Assembly: GCA_043228905.1 (NCBI GenBank)
Contig: JBHGNT010000009.1
Span: 10,230,001 to 10,294,000, forward strand
Length of the DNA stretch: 64,000 bases
Source: Azolla caroliniana
Taxonomy: Eukaryota > Polypodiophyta
Reading direction: 5' to 3'
The position numbers were made by a program, and so were the translations under genes. Shown one piece after another: positions 55,055 through 64,000 of the stretch (positions within the stretch are counted from its first letter, which is position 1; every line of letters begins with the position of its first letter). Under the pieces are notes generated by a model. That model made no database searches and was not told the DNA's origin. It saw nothing but the letters and a program-made list of their open reading frames with translations.

Positions 55055-57548
55055 GACACGATGCCAGCGAAGAAGGATGGGAAACGGCCTGCGAGGAGGC
55101 CAAGGATGGAAGCGACACGGAATGATCGGCATTCCGATTCGGATGGAGCGTGATCCGGATGTGGATGACTCGACCGAAACCGGCCTAAGGCGTGAAAGAC
55201 CAGTGACGGGTTATAGAGCCCGATCGGTAGGGCTCGGTTCGGTACGATAGTGCCAGCGCGGAAGAGGGTGTGAAACAAATCGCCCTCTTTTACATGAGGA
55301 CACAAGCCGGCCAGGCGAAGGCTGCAGATCAGGAAGCTAATGATCGAGGTTGCGGAGAGAGACCGACGGGTTTTGGACACCGCTGCTCGAGACTCCGGAC
55401 ATTGGAGAATCAAGTGCAGGCGGCACTTGATCGATTGACGTCCAGATACTTCTCACCGAACGTGCTTGGGGAGCGGTACCCCGAACGAGCGTCCGCAAAT
55501 CATTACGGGACGGAAACACCACGTCTTATCCGGAGACTCAGGCAACCGGCAACGAGCGCCGGCGTGAGACCTGGAGAGATGGGAGATGGAGGCGGGTACG
55601 CGAGAAGGAGAGCAGCGACGAGTTCGGGAGGAGTACAAAGGATGAAGAGGAGAACAAAGACCGGTCCTACGGAGGTCCTCACACCGATACGGCTGTCGGC
55701 CCGAGTGCCGACGTGAGTCCTACAGGAGAGATCGATGGCGACAGGAGAACGAGACCCGGCAATCCAGAGAATGACGAACGAGAACCGGGCAGAGTGGACT
55801 TTCGGATAACCGTTCCAGGAGGGAGGAAGAGGAGGCCTAAGACGAGGCTGGGAACACGGTACGTCAATACCACGGGAGAGGGTGTGGAGCGAGCCACCCT
55901 CTCAGCTTGCGAAAGAATGATGACCTAGGATAAGGGTCAGAGATACGATGAGCCCGAGGAGGATCCTTCACACTGGATCCGGAGACTCCGGCGGTCGGCC
56001 TGAGAACCGGTGTGAGACCTAGAGTGACGATCGGTGGCGGTGAGGGGACGAAGGCAAAGAGCTGCGGGCGGGCAAACCGAGGTCCCACGAAGATCCTCAC
56101 ACCGACCCGGCGGTTGGCCCGAGAACCGGAGTCCGGTCCTATGGGACCCTCACACCGATCCGAAGACTCCATAGGAAAGGATGATGGCGGCAGGTGAATG
56201 TGTTCAGACGACGGAAAGCAGAGAAGGAAGGTATCAGGCCGGTGAAGCGGCTACAAACCAAATCGGACCGACGGGCAAGGTCACGGGAATAAGGGAGTCC
56301 GGTCCTACGGGATCCCCACACCAAACCAGAGACTCCGGCAGTTCAGCCAACGTGGCAACATGAGACCGAGAGAGAAGGTTGGTGGCGGCGGGAAACGAAA
56401 CCCGGCAAAACGAAGGCGGGAACTGGCTACGCGGAAGACACGAGGAGAGTCGCGGAGGACTCCGGCAAAAGACACCCGAATTTCGGCAAGCAGAGAAACG
56501 GAGTCCGGTCCTATGGGACCCTCACACCGATCCGAAGACTCTGGCAGCGGGCTAACAAGAGTCGGCATGAGACCTAGGGAGAAGGACGGTGGCCGTAGGG
56601 AACGGGACCCGACGACACGAGATAGCGGGTCGGGAGTCGGTAAGACAGGGGCGGATGAAGTGCGAAACCCTTATCGGCCGGTTACAGTTTCGGAAGAAGC
56701 CAGTAGGGGCAAACATGGGGAGGTGTGTCGGGCCGGAAAGGCACACCTGGGACGGAACTAGAGTCTCGCGAGTGGCCATCGTGGGCCGAAACGAAGCGTG
56801 ACTACGGGACGGTGTTCGGCACGGGCGGTGCCGAATAAAGGAAGCGGAAGACGGCACATGGGAGGTGCCGGAAACGAGGTGACGGGTGCATAGTGGACTG
56901 CACAGGGTTGGAGTGAAGGGATGACAAGGGAGTCCGGAGGAGGATCCTCCACACCTGCTTCGTAGATCTCAGCAAGACAATCAGAGTAATGATGACTGAC
57001 ACGGCAAGCCCGGGATAACAAATTGGTGGGGGCGAGGGGACGACGACAAGGTGAAAGACTTAGGACCTGTTGCAGCAGCGCAAGACGGAAAGGGCCAAGC
57101 AGGCTACTACGGGGTGTTCCTCGGATGCGGACGACACCGGTATGCAGATGAGCGGCAATCCACGATCTGGCCCGGAAAGGGGCCGACAAGGCATGCAAAG
57201 AACCAGAGTGCGGCACAGGCAGCGCCAAATGACGGACGAATGGTCAACGGAGGCCAAGTGGGCCACTACGGGCGTTCCTCAAGCGGAGGACATCGGGCAT
57301 ACAGCGGAGAGTGGGGTGTGCATGCGGCCGAACAAGGGCCAACGGAAGTACGCGTACTACGGAGATCACGACAAAGGACCCATTGACGGGTCAAACGAGC
57401 CTACGGGGAGGTAAGCGCGAACGAAGAATCGAAGCCGACGGTTCAAACCGGCAGCAAGACGAGATGCGGATGACGGAAGACCGGTTGCTCACTGGCCGAA
57501 ACCTCTCACCCTTCGCCGGATTTGGCACGTACCGGTGGACGTGCGGTT
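55055..57548 (+). repeat. GC-rich degenerate repeat interior of M
   Basis: Variants of GGAGTCCGGTCCTATGGGAC, CCTCACACCGATCCG, AGACTCCGGC and GTGAGACC-GAGAGA recur near 55525, 55660, 55965, 56085, 56300, 56500 and 56930, roughly every 120-300 bases. Open frames exist on both strands, but none has a recognisable domain, and the sequence is far richer in G and C than its surroundings. Confidence 0.7.
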
Positions 57549-57561
57549 TGGTGGGGGCGGA

Positions 57562-57907
57562 TGTCGTGAAGAATTTCGGCCAAAGGTGGAAACCGGGAAA
57601 TATTGGCTACATCGGCGGGGTGCACCATGTGCACTCACCCTCGTATAATTGTGTGAATAATAGGAGTTAAGTCGGGACGAAGAATCCCATGTAAATCGGG
57701 ATTTATCCCACATTGTAACGTATCCCTCTCCTTGTTCTATAAAGGAAGGGATGGTCCCTTGTAGAAGGGTTGCCCATTTTGAGTCTTAAGGGTATACCGT
57801 TTGTGTTTCTTTCGAGGGTTAGCTACATTCTTTCTCTTCTTTCGTTTCTTTCCTGCTCCTTCTCGAGGAGTCGAGTAGGAGCTATGACAGCAAGCTGTTA
57901 GGTTAGA
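57562..57907 (+). repeat. 3' LTR of M, truncated by the assembly gap
   Basis: Matches the 5' LTR from 53157 to about 53502 with few changes. The break falls about 45 bases before the position of the C14 run in the 5' copy. Confidence 0.9.
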
Positions 57908-58007
57908 NNNNNNNNNNNNNNNNNNNNNNNNNNNNNNNNNNNNNNNNNNNNNNNNNNNNNNNNNNNNNNNNNNNNNNNNNNNNNNNNNNNNNNNNNNNNN
58001 NNNNNNN
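57908..58007. other. Assembly gap, exactly 100 N
   Basis: A fixed-length N run, normally a scaffolding gap of unknown true size. The rest of the M LTR and probably the remainder of Copia L are missing. Confidence 0.98.
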
Positions 58008-58030
58008 AAGGTGTATCAACGCAGAGTACG
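58008..58030 (+). other. Probable library-adapter sequence at the contig edge
   Basis: GTATCAACGCAGAGTAC (58013-58029), preceded by AAGGT, matches the core of the template-switching cDNA primer commonly used in SMART-type libraries. Its location at the first bases after the gap suggests untrimmed adapter, not plant DNA. Confidence 0.8.
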
Positions 58031-58480
58031 GACACACCAAGCGCGGACTAAGATGGAGCACGGATGATGAGGCTACGATGGAGCGATGACTGAATGACAC
58101 AAGAGCATAAAGATAGAGATGAAGATTAAGGAGATAAGATTGGGTGAAACGAGTATACTAGATTGATATGTCCATGATTGGCGTTGTTCACCTTGAATTC
58201 CTTCAAGGTGAACTCAACTATTTATACTAAGTGGCATGCATACCTGTTGCACGCATGTGATACAATAGAGCATGTAGGCAGTAGGTACGCATGCATGTGC
58301 CAAGTGTAAATAATACAAGGGAGAAATTATGCACATGATGCTAGCTAAAACCTACAATGAGGAAGTATATACATGATTATATGTTAGATGTGTGGTTAAC
58401 ACATAACACTCGATTATAACTTGGTCATGTCAAGAGTTCGAATCTTGACATAGAGTGGCAGCCTCCACGTTCGTTGTGAG
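58031..58480. other. Non-coding sequence with a tRNA-like segment
   Basis: AT-rich, with CCTTGAATTCCTTCAAGG as a short palindrome near 58191. At 58388-58450 GTGGTTAACAC and the 7-bp stem GTCAAGA-GTTCGAA-TCTTGAC form a B-box/T-arm-like hairpin typical of SINE heads. No gene is present. Confidence 0.5.
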
Positions 58481-59718
58481 ATGTGCAATGCTTTTTAGGC
58501 TTCGCCAATTTCTACCGCAAGTTTATACAGGATTACTCAAAGCTTATTCTGCCTCTCACACAGCTTACCAAGAAGGACAGTTGTTTGTTTGGTCTAAAGA
58601 AGCGGACACGACTTTTGTGAGTCTTAAGAAAGCATTTACATCAACTCCTATTCTTGCTCATGTTGATCCGGAAAAATCGTTCATCATTGAGGCAGATGCG
58701 TTGGATTTCGCCCTAGGTAGCATTTTGTCACAACAAGGCGATGATGAAAACCTACATCTTGTGGCTTTCCACTCACGCAAGTTTAACGCCGCCAAAATCA
58801 ACTACGAAATACATGACAAGGAGCTATTAGCAATAGTGGACTTTTTTACACAATAAAGGCATTTTTTAGAGGGATCTTCTCATCAAGTCACCGTATTCAG
58901 TGATCACAAAAATCTTGCCTACTTCCAGAATGCTCGTGTATTAAATCGACGTCAAGCTCGGTTCCTCACTCGTTTTAACTTCAAAATTACATATTGTCTT
59001 GGGAAGCAGCAATGGAAGACAGATGCGTTATCACAATGCTCGTATCTAGCACCGTGTCCCGGTGGGCCAACATTCAATAATCAGAAGCAAGTAATCCTAG
59101 GACCGACATGACTGCAGGCAACATGGGTTTTCGATACACCATTGGATTCCCACATTATTGATACCATATGTGAAGACTAGAAGACAGACGCTTTTGCTCA
59201 AGCCATTCTAGCACAAATTGATCCCTCTCGAGCATATTGTTCACAGTTGCAACAACCACATATGGACTATCGACAATTAGAATATCATGATGGATTACTA
59301 TTCTTTAAGAAACTCTTGTATGTTCCTAATGGTTCTTGTTGCCTTCAAGTAGTCCAAAATTATCATGACACATATACAACGAGGCATTTCGGTAGTGCTA
59401 AAACGTTGGATTTAGTACAACGATCATTCTGGTGGCCTTATATGCGATGATTTGTCGAAGACTATGTTTGGACATGTGATACATGTTGTAGAGCAAAGAT
59501 GCCAAGACATTGTCCATATGGTTTATTGGAACCATTACCAATTCCAAGCAAGCCGTGACAATCCATTTCTCTAGATTTCATCACAGATCTTCCAGTTTCA
59601 AAGGGATTCAATGCGATCTTAATAGTAGTAGATCAATATACGAAGATGGTACATTTTCTGCCTTGTACTAAGGAAATCACTAGTGAAGATAATGACCTCC
59701 CTGATAATATCATCAACG
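58481..59718 (+). pseudogene. Gypsy RNase H and integrase fragment
   Basis: Plus-strand frames give the RT connection ([15 protein letters not shown]), RNase H (FIIEADALDFALGSILSQQG, AFHSRKFNAAKINYEIHDKE), then [20 protein letters not shown], an integrase zinc domain ([24 protein letters not shown]) and the first catalytic Asp ([20 protein letters not shown]). Stops and one early frameshift are present. After TSEDN the sequence skips to LPDNIIND and at about 59718 joins PPR coding sequence, so the second half of the integrase is missing. Confidence 0.87.
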
Positions 59719-59835
59719 ACCTCATTGGCTACCACTTTGGTTGATACTTATGCAAAATGTGGCTCAATCGAGAGAGCTAGACAGGTTTTTGATAAATTAC
59801 ATGTTAGAGATACAATCTCCTGGACTTCATTGATT
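59719..59835 (+). pseudogene. PPR gene fragment 1
   Basis: The frame reads [20 protein letters not shown] then VFDKLHVRDTISWTSLI, a PPR motif of the PLS type found in organelle RNA-editing proteins (ALVDMYAKCGSIE-ARQVFD, ERD-ISW). It starts at the integrase joint and ends at a scar with short duplications. Far too short to act. Confidence 0.8.
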
Positions 59836-59924
59836 GTGTTTGAAAGACTACCCAAAGAAGAGAATCACATGTTAGAGATACAATCTTTGTTAGCAGTTGG
59901 AGAGAATCACATCTTTGTCAGCAA

Positions 59925-60350
59925 TTGGAGAGATTGAAGTCAACCGATGAAGGTGGATATTTGAGTATTCCATGGCTTTGCCAAGCTATGGAAGAAGTGG
60001 TTCTTTCTACACATGGATATGTAGAGGCATTTATCCCCGATCTTCAACAGGCTCTTGTAGAAGGTGATTTCAAATGGTTAGATGAGTACTTAGATGACAA
60101 TGTTAAGCTTCTTGACATTTGCCGAACTCTCCGCAATGCCATCTCAGATATAAAAACCTACGATTCTTATGTTGATCTAGATATACATAACTTCTCACCA
60201 CATATAGTTGGTTATGAACCTCACCTGAGAAGATCTAAAAATTCTCTTCTTAGATGCATTGAGGCCTTAAAAAGGAAAGAAGAGGAGATGAATCAAATGG
60301 GTCAAAGAAGATCTAAGCTTGAGAATTGTAGCTCTATGTTGAGAAGAATG
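59925..60350 (+). pseudogene. BPS1-like gene fragment
   Basis: The frame MERLKSTDEGGYLSIPWLCQ, AMEEVVLSTHGYVEAFIPDL, KWLDEYLDDNVKLLDICRTL and RSKLENCSSMLRRMGEKL follows plant BPS1-like proteins (SLSWM-AM--L---H-NIKTLI-DL, W-D-KW---YLD-SVKLLD-C). BPS1 restrains a root-derived mobile signal in Arabidopsis. The fragment covers only the N-terminal half and sits between two PPR pieces, so it is a captured fragment. Confidence 0.72.
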
Positions 60351-60356
60351 GGTGAG

Positions 60357-60533
60357 AAGTTACATATGGAAAATCTGAAGAAGCAGTTGAATGCTTTGAA
60401 AAGATGCAATCTAATGGTATCTTCCTTGATATTGTTACATTTATAAGCATTCTCAAAGCATGTTGCAACTCAGGATCAATCAATGAAGGCCAAGTAATGC
60501 ATTGTGAGGTTGAAAGAAGGGGTTTTCTCTGAA
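60357..60533 (+). pseudogene. PPR gene fragment 2
   Basis: In a frame different from the BPS1-like piece: TYGKSEEAVECFEKMQSNGI, VTFISILKACCNSGSINEGQ and MHCEVERRGF, then a stop. This is a typical PPR P/L unit (A-EAL-LF-KMQ--G---D-VTF-S-L-AC---G-I-EG). Together with fragment 1 it represents neighbouring repeats of one PPR gene interrupted by the BPS1-like sequence. Confidence 0.8.
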
Positions 60534-60559
60534 GAAGAAGAAATCTTTGAAGGACATCC

Positions 60560-60812
60560 ATAATATCCTACATCGCCATGGATAGGAAGCTTCGAGAAGG
60601 TGTCGCTGGAGCTTTCTAGGTCAGTAGAGAGGTGTTGCCGTGTGAAGAGATGGTAAATTGGGGGAGGAAATTCTTGATGATGATGGTGATGGTGGTGGTG
60701 GTGACGAGGCAGATGTCGAAGAGGAAGATGAGTATGGTGAAGATGATGATCAGGACGATGGATATGACGAACAGATGGGGATGTGGAGGGTCGAGGGGGA
60801 TATGATTTATGA
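60560..60812 (+). other. Acidic coding-like segment (unidentified)
   Basis: One frame gives GSFEKVSLELSRSVERCCRV, another gives an Asp/Glu/Gly-rich tail (EILDDDGDGGGGDEADVEEE and onward) ending at a stop near 60822. It could be a further captured exon or simple GAT/GGT repeat. I cannot name a source. Confidence 0.35.
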
Positions 60813-61656
60813 TGTATTTTGAGAAATAAAAGTGGTATAAATAAATTGGTCAAAATAGGTATATAGTGACATTATGGTAAATAAGTTTAGGTTTAAGGGT
60901 ATTTTGGTAAATATACCTTGTATATTTGAGTGTATATTTACTTTATAGAGTGTATTTTTTTGGACATAGGGGTAGTTTGGTAAATTTGGAACTTCCAGGG
61001 GCATTATGGTAAATAGACAAACTTCTAGGGGTATCCTAGTACTTTTCCCAAATATTTACAAATCCATGTAAATAAACTAGAACTTTACCATTGTATTAAC
61101 TTATCATAAGTGTTATAAATATAGATTTAATAGGCATAAGACTTTTATTGATGCCTACCTTTATTAAAAAGTAAATCATGCATTTTTTGAGTGCATGAAT
61201 ACTTTATTTACAAGAAAAATATAAACCAATAAAAAAATACTCGTGCACATCTAGCGTGCATGAGCACTAGATTTAGGAAATAAAAGTATAGTGGAAAAAG
61301 CAACTCATGCACATTTAGTGTGCATGAACACTTTAGAAAAAGGAAGAAGCTATGCTTAGTCTCTCCCATCCTTATATAAGGAGGAGAGAAAGATGTATAT
61401 GGTTGTTGATTATTTTGTAAGGATTGACCAATATATAATATATTCGTGGGATTCACGAATTTGTCATCTAAATTGTCTCTTACTATCTATATATTGATTA
61501 AATACACTAAACTCGTGGGATTCACGAGATTCATAACTTTCCTCTCTTTCTACCTATTCATTACTTGCCTTATCTCATATTCTTCTTTCTCCTAGTCCAA
61601 AACCTCAGTGATTCCCACCTGACTCACGCAACGATCCGGAGCCGAAAGGCACAACA
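60813..61656 (+). repeat. Solo LTR related to the H family
   Basis: The right half (about 61080-61656) follows the H LTR: TTTACCATT, ATTTAATA, TTATTAAAA-GTAAATCATGCATTTTT, CACATCTAGCGTGCATGAGCAC, CTATATAAGG-type TATA (TTATATAAGG near 61372), then ACGATCCGGAGCCGAAAGGC and ACAACA. The left half is diverged and the left end (about 60813) is a guess. No interior follows; LINE sequence resumes at once. Confidence 0.7.
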
Positions 61657-62283
61657 ATGTGTCCTCTTTAGATTTCCCCAAAATTTAGCACATGCATGTG
61701 CTTTCTCTTGGGTTTGGAGAAATTGTTGAGTAACTTCCCATATTCTTCTCTTTCTTTGAATAAGCCTTTTATACTCATGCAAATGCTTTTGGTAATTTTC
61801 TTTATCCTTAACTACATCAAAAACCATAAGGCACTTTCAAGCTTCACCACATTCTTTATCAAACCATTTTTTCCTAAATTTCTTGGTGCATTTTCAAGAT
61901 GTGCAGTTGCCCGAAAAATATTTGTTTGTACAAGAGAGAAAGACTTTCTTAAAAGCTTCACATTTTCATTCTAGTGTGGCACCATGTTGTATTTATGTCA
62001 TTTGTAACCTATCCTCAACCATCTTAGAATACATGGGTGTTCGCTTAAGGTTCATGCTCAAGTGTGGTTGTTTATTATCTTCAATGGACTTCTCACAATC
62101 AAACCTATGCATACATTTGAGATCAATACATAAAGCCCTATGATCGGATTATGGTGTCCATTCACCAAGTGAGAATTTATGTATACGATCCAAAATACCT
62201 TCGGAGAGTAGCACATAGTCAATCACACTATTTCCGTTGTGTTTTCTACATGTAAAACTGTCAAAGTTAATATGCAGAAGCTT
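61657..62283 (-). pseudogene. LINE endonuclease and linker fragment
   Basis: The minus strand reads FTCRKHNGNSVIDYVLLSEG, then SDHRALCIDLKCMH, the C-terminal AP-endonuclease motifs of plant LINE ORF2 (SVIDY, SDH). Further on come KWFDKECGEA and VKDKENYQKHLHEYKRLIQR, the region before RT. In-frame stops are present. It is bounded by the solo LTR at 61656 and a copia LTR at 62284. Confidence 0.8.
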
Positions 62284-62708
62284 TGACAAACTGGTTCACC
62301 CGTATAGCAACAGAAAGAGTATAGGTTTAATGGAAGCTTCAAAAAACACAGACAGACAGAGAGTGGGAGAGATAGAGAGAGCAAAATAGCATAAACTAAA
62401 TTCAAAATAATAACACTTTGTACATACAAATGTCCTACAGAATACTTTTTATACAAGTCCTTAAAAGGACTGACATGTACTTCAATGCTCACTAACTCCA
62501 AGGAATATGCCTATGTACTAGGGTCGGACCGTAGGCTCCAACGGCCTACTGGTTCTCACTATTCCGAAGTATGATCTCGTTCTTCGGTCCGACTCTAGGT
62601 TTCGGATACCGATATATCCAAACACCTATCCAGTTCTTTGTTCCAGATACCGATCTGGCTCTGGCTTACTCAACCGATCCGGATCTGGTTGAGCTTGCCC
62701 GCTCAACA
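62284..62708 (-). repeat. Copia LTR (about 425 bp)
   Basis: The minus strand starts TGTTGAGCGGGCAAGCTC after the purine-rich GAGCTTGAGAGGGAG, the same layout as Copia L. The inner end near 62284 is approximate. Coding-like copia C-terminal sequence (ending VELERE) lies at 62709-62850. Confidence 0.68.
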
Positions 62709-62850
62709 CTCCCTCTCAAGCTCAACTTGAAGTTGGACCGCTATGTGTGTCCACTGGTCCTTTCCTCCGAATCCTCGTGGCGTCTTCCCGCCTTGCTCGC
62801 ACTCCTTGACTCGTTCGATTTCGCTTCCCACGACCCATCCGGTTCTGCGT

Positions 62851-64000
62851 TGTCGTGCCTTTCGACGGAATTCATAACTAGACTTATCTCGTATTCTTCA
62901 TCTTGTAGTTCAAAACCCCAACGGTTCCCACCCGACTCACGCAAACGATCCGACACTGAAAGGCACAACACAAGTGGTGAACCCGACGTGAAACACGGGT
63001 GGCAAGGAGATGGAAAATCAACAAGAAGCTAACAATATGATGACAATGTTCGAGTGGATGCTACAAGAACAACGCGCGATGTCGGAGATTGCGGTGGTAG
63101 TAGAGTGGCTTGTGCAACGAAACGGGCAATTCAACGGGAAGGATGTGTCACGTTATTTACGAGACTACAAGGCAGAGATACTACAGTGCGGAATATCGGA
63201 AGGATTGCAAGTGACATCCTTCAATCGGGTGGCTACGGACGGGCTTCAAGGGTGTATTCACGGGTTACGACAACAAAATCCGATGTGGGAAGCGTTTGAA
63301 GAAGCGTTGAAGACCACGTTCGCTATCGAGGACTCTTCCAAGGCAACACGGAGGGGATTCAAAGATTGGGTACAAAGGCCGGACAAGGGGCTGATGGTCC
63401 TTGATGTGGTTTCCGCATTCGAAAGTCGATTCGGGAGGTTGTCCACGAGAGATCAAGCTATCCTCACATCAGACAAAGTGATCATGTTCTTATGAGCTGT
63501 GGACGTCCAGGACCAGAAAGACCTTGGAGTGCTTCTAGAGGACACGACTACTGAGAGTGGCCTCACCAATACATGGGCAAACATGCGGGACATCGCCGTG
63601 CGATACACAAAAAGGGGGCAATGGCTTAGTAATGAAGAAATGAGGGTTTCAGAACCGATTCCAAAACCAAGATCCGGATTGGAAGACCATCAACCATGGG
63701 ATCGGGAGACTATGACCGAGCAGGGAATTGATTTCAACCACGGTGGAGCAGTTGCTGAAGGAGATGGAGAATCTGAAAATAACAGTGGTGAAGAAGTAAG
63801 AAGAGCGTCCCACAAGTTCCAAGTATATGGACCGTTGGTGCATATGGTGCGATAACACTGAACATGATCGAAAGGATTGCGATGAGCACAACGAGGCGCT
63901 ATGATGGGATCTTATCTATTACAAGGGAAATCGGATTCATTCGATGGACTCTAGGAAGCCACTCCGGCTGAACTTCCGAAAAGGCGGCATGAAGAAGGTC
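62851..64000 (+). mobile_element. Gypsy element I (H family), 5' end only
   Basis: Only about 120 bases of LTR remain (62851-62970), ending GAAAGGCACAACA. TGGTGAACCCGACGTG follows (62975-62990), and gag begins at ATG 63010. It continues past the right edge. The first 18 LTR bases are an inverted copy of the LTR end. Confidence 0.85.
63010..64000 (+). pseudogene. Element I gag, with stop and frameshift
   Basis: MENQQEANNMMTMFEWMLQE to VIMFL is co-linear with H gag. TGA at 63493 replaces an Arg codon, and a frameshift lies near 63735. The zinc knuckle CIWCDNTEHDRKDC (about 63840) and RKPLRLNFRKGGMKKV follow in other frames at the window edge. It would have been a capsid protein; it is not translatable as it stands. 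Confidence 0.87.

Larger units (their letters stand above)
53157..57907 (+). mobile_element. Non-autonomous gypsy-type element M (gag remnant plus repeat interior)
   Basis: The LTR (53157-54014) starts TGTCGTGAAG and ends CTTCGCGACA. A second LTR begins at 57562 after the purine tract GGTGGGGGCGGA and runs into the gap. The primer-site-like sequence equals that of H. A gag related to H gag is followed by 2.5 kb of GC-rich degenerate repeats with no RT or integrase. M interrupts Copia L. Its right end is lost in the Ns. Confidence 0.87.

Noticed and set aside
54157-57414. Several separate host genes in the GC-rich region
   Set aside because: They lie between two LTRs of M, share degenerate repeats, and have open frames on both strands without domains.
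58388-58450. tRNA gene
   Set aside because: A B-box hairpin is clear but no acceptor stem or anticodon arm folds; it fits a SINE head better.

Overview
The window is plant nuclear DNA, almost certainly from a flowering plant whose species I cannot name. It holds one apparently intact host gene, a two-exon GASA/Snakin peptide gene at 47794-48296 on the minus strand. Nearly everything else is transposable elements in deep nests, with fragments of plant genes (LUC7-like, PPR, BPS1-like) carried inside or beside them. A run of exactly 100 Ns at 57908-58007 marks a scaffold gap, and a cDNA/library-adapter-like sequence sits on its right edge.

Left block, 1-10429: a four-level Ty1/copia nest. Copia E (minus) is interrupted by Copia A (plus), A by Copia B (minus, running off the left edge), and B by a 3.1-kb non-autonomous LTR element C that carries a LUC7-like fragment. 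Two solo LTRs (in A and in E) add to the pile. From 10430 to about 15660 lies a decayed minus-strand ORF with a coiled-coil C-terminal half, itself split by a truncated gypsy fragment (F3).

Middle, 15661-24152: a dispersed intergenic repeat that recurs at 49.0-50.2 kb, a copia remnant, and a 2.84-kb Mutator-like element with about 170-bp terminal inverted repeats and clustered subterminal motifs.

Central block, 24158-42052: one Ty3/gypsy chromodomain-type element F (minus). Its two 455-bp LTRs are flanked by the same 5-bp target duplication ATGTG. Inside F sit G (minus) and H (plus), two members of a different, unusual gypsy family. H is nearly complete: 846- and 824-bp LTRs, a gag-protease ORF and a pol frame with two nonsense codons. 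Related copies are I at the right edge and the non-autonomous M at 53.2-57.9 kb. All four share the primer-site-like sequence TGGTGAACC(C)GACGTG.

Right block: a 1.04-kb LTR mini-element K with a tRNA-Ala-type primer site (42334-43374), the GASA gene, LINE fragments, Copia L cut by M, the gap, then a gypsy integrase fused to PPR/BPS1-like/PPR gene fragments, a solo LTR, a LINE endonuclease fragment, a copia LTR and the start of element I. The parts do not form a pathway: this is an evolutionary record of nested insertion, deletion and gene-fragment capture around one small defence/growth peptide gene.
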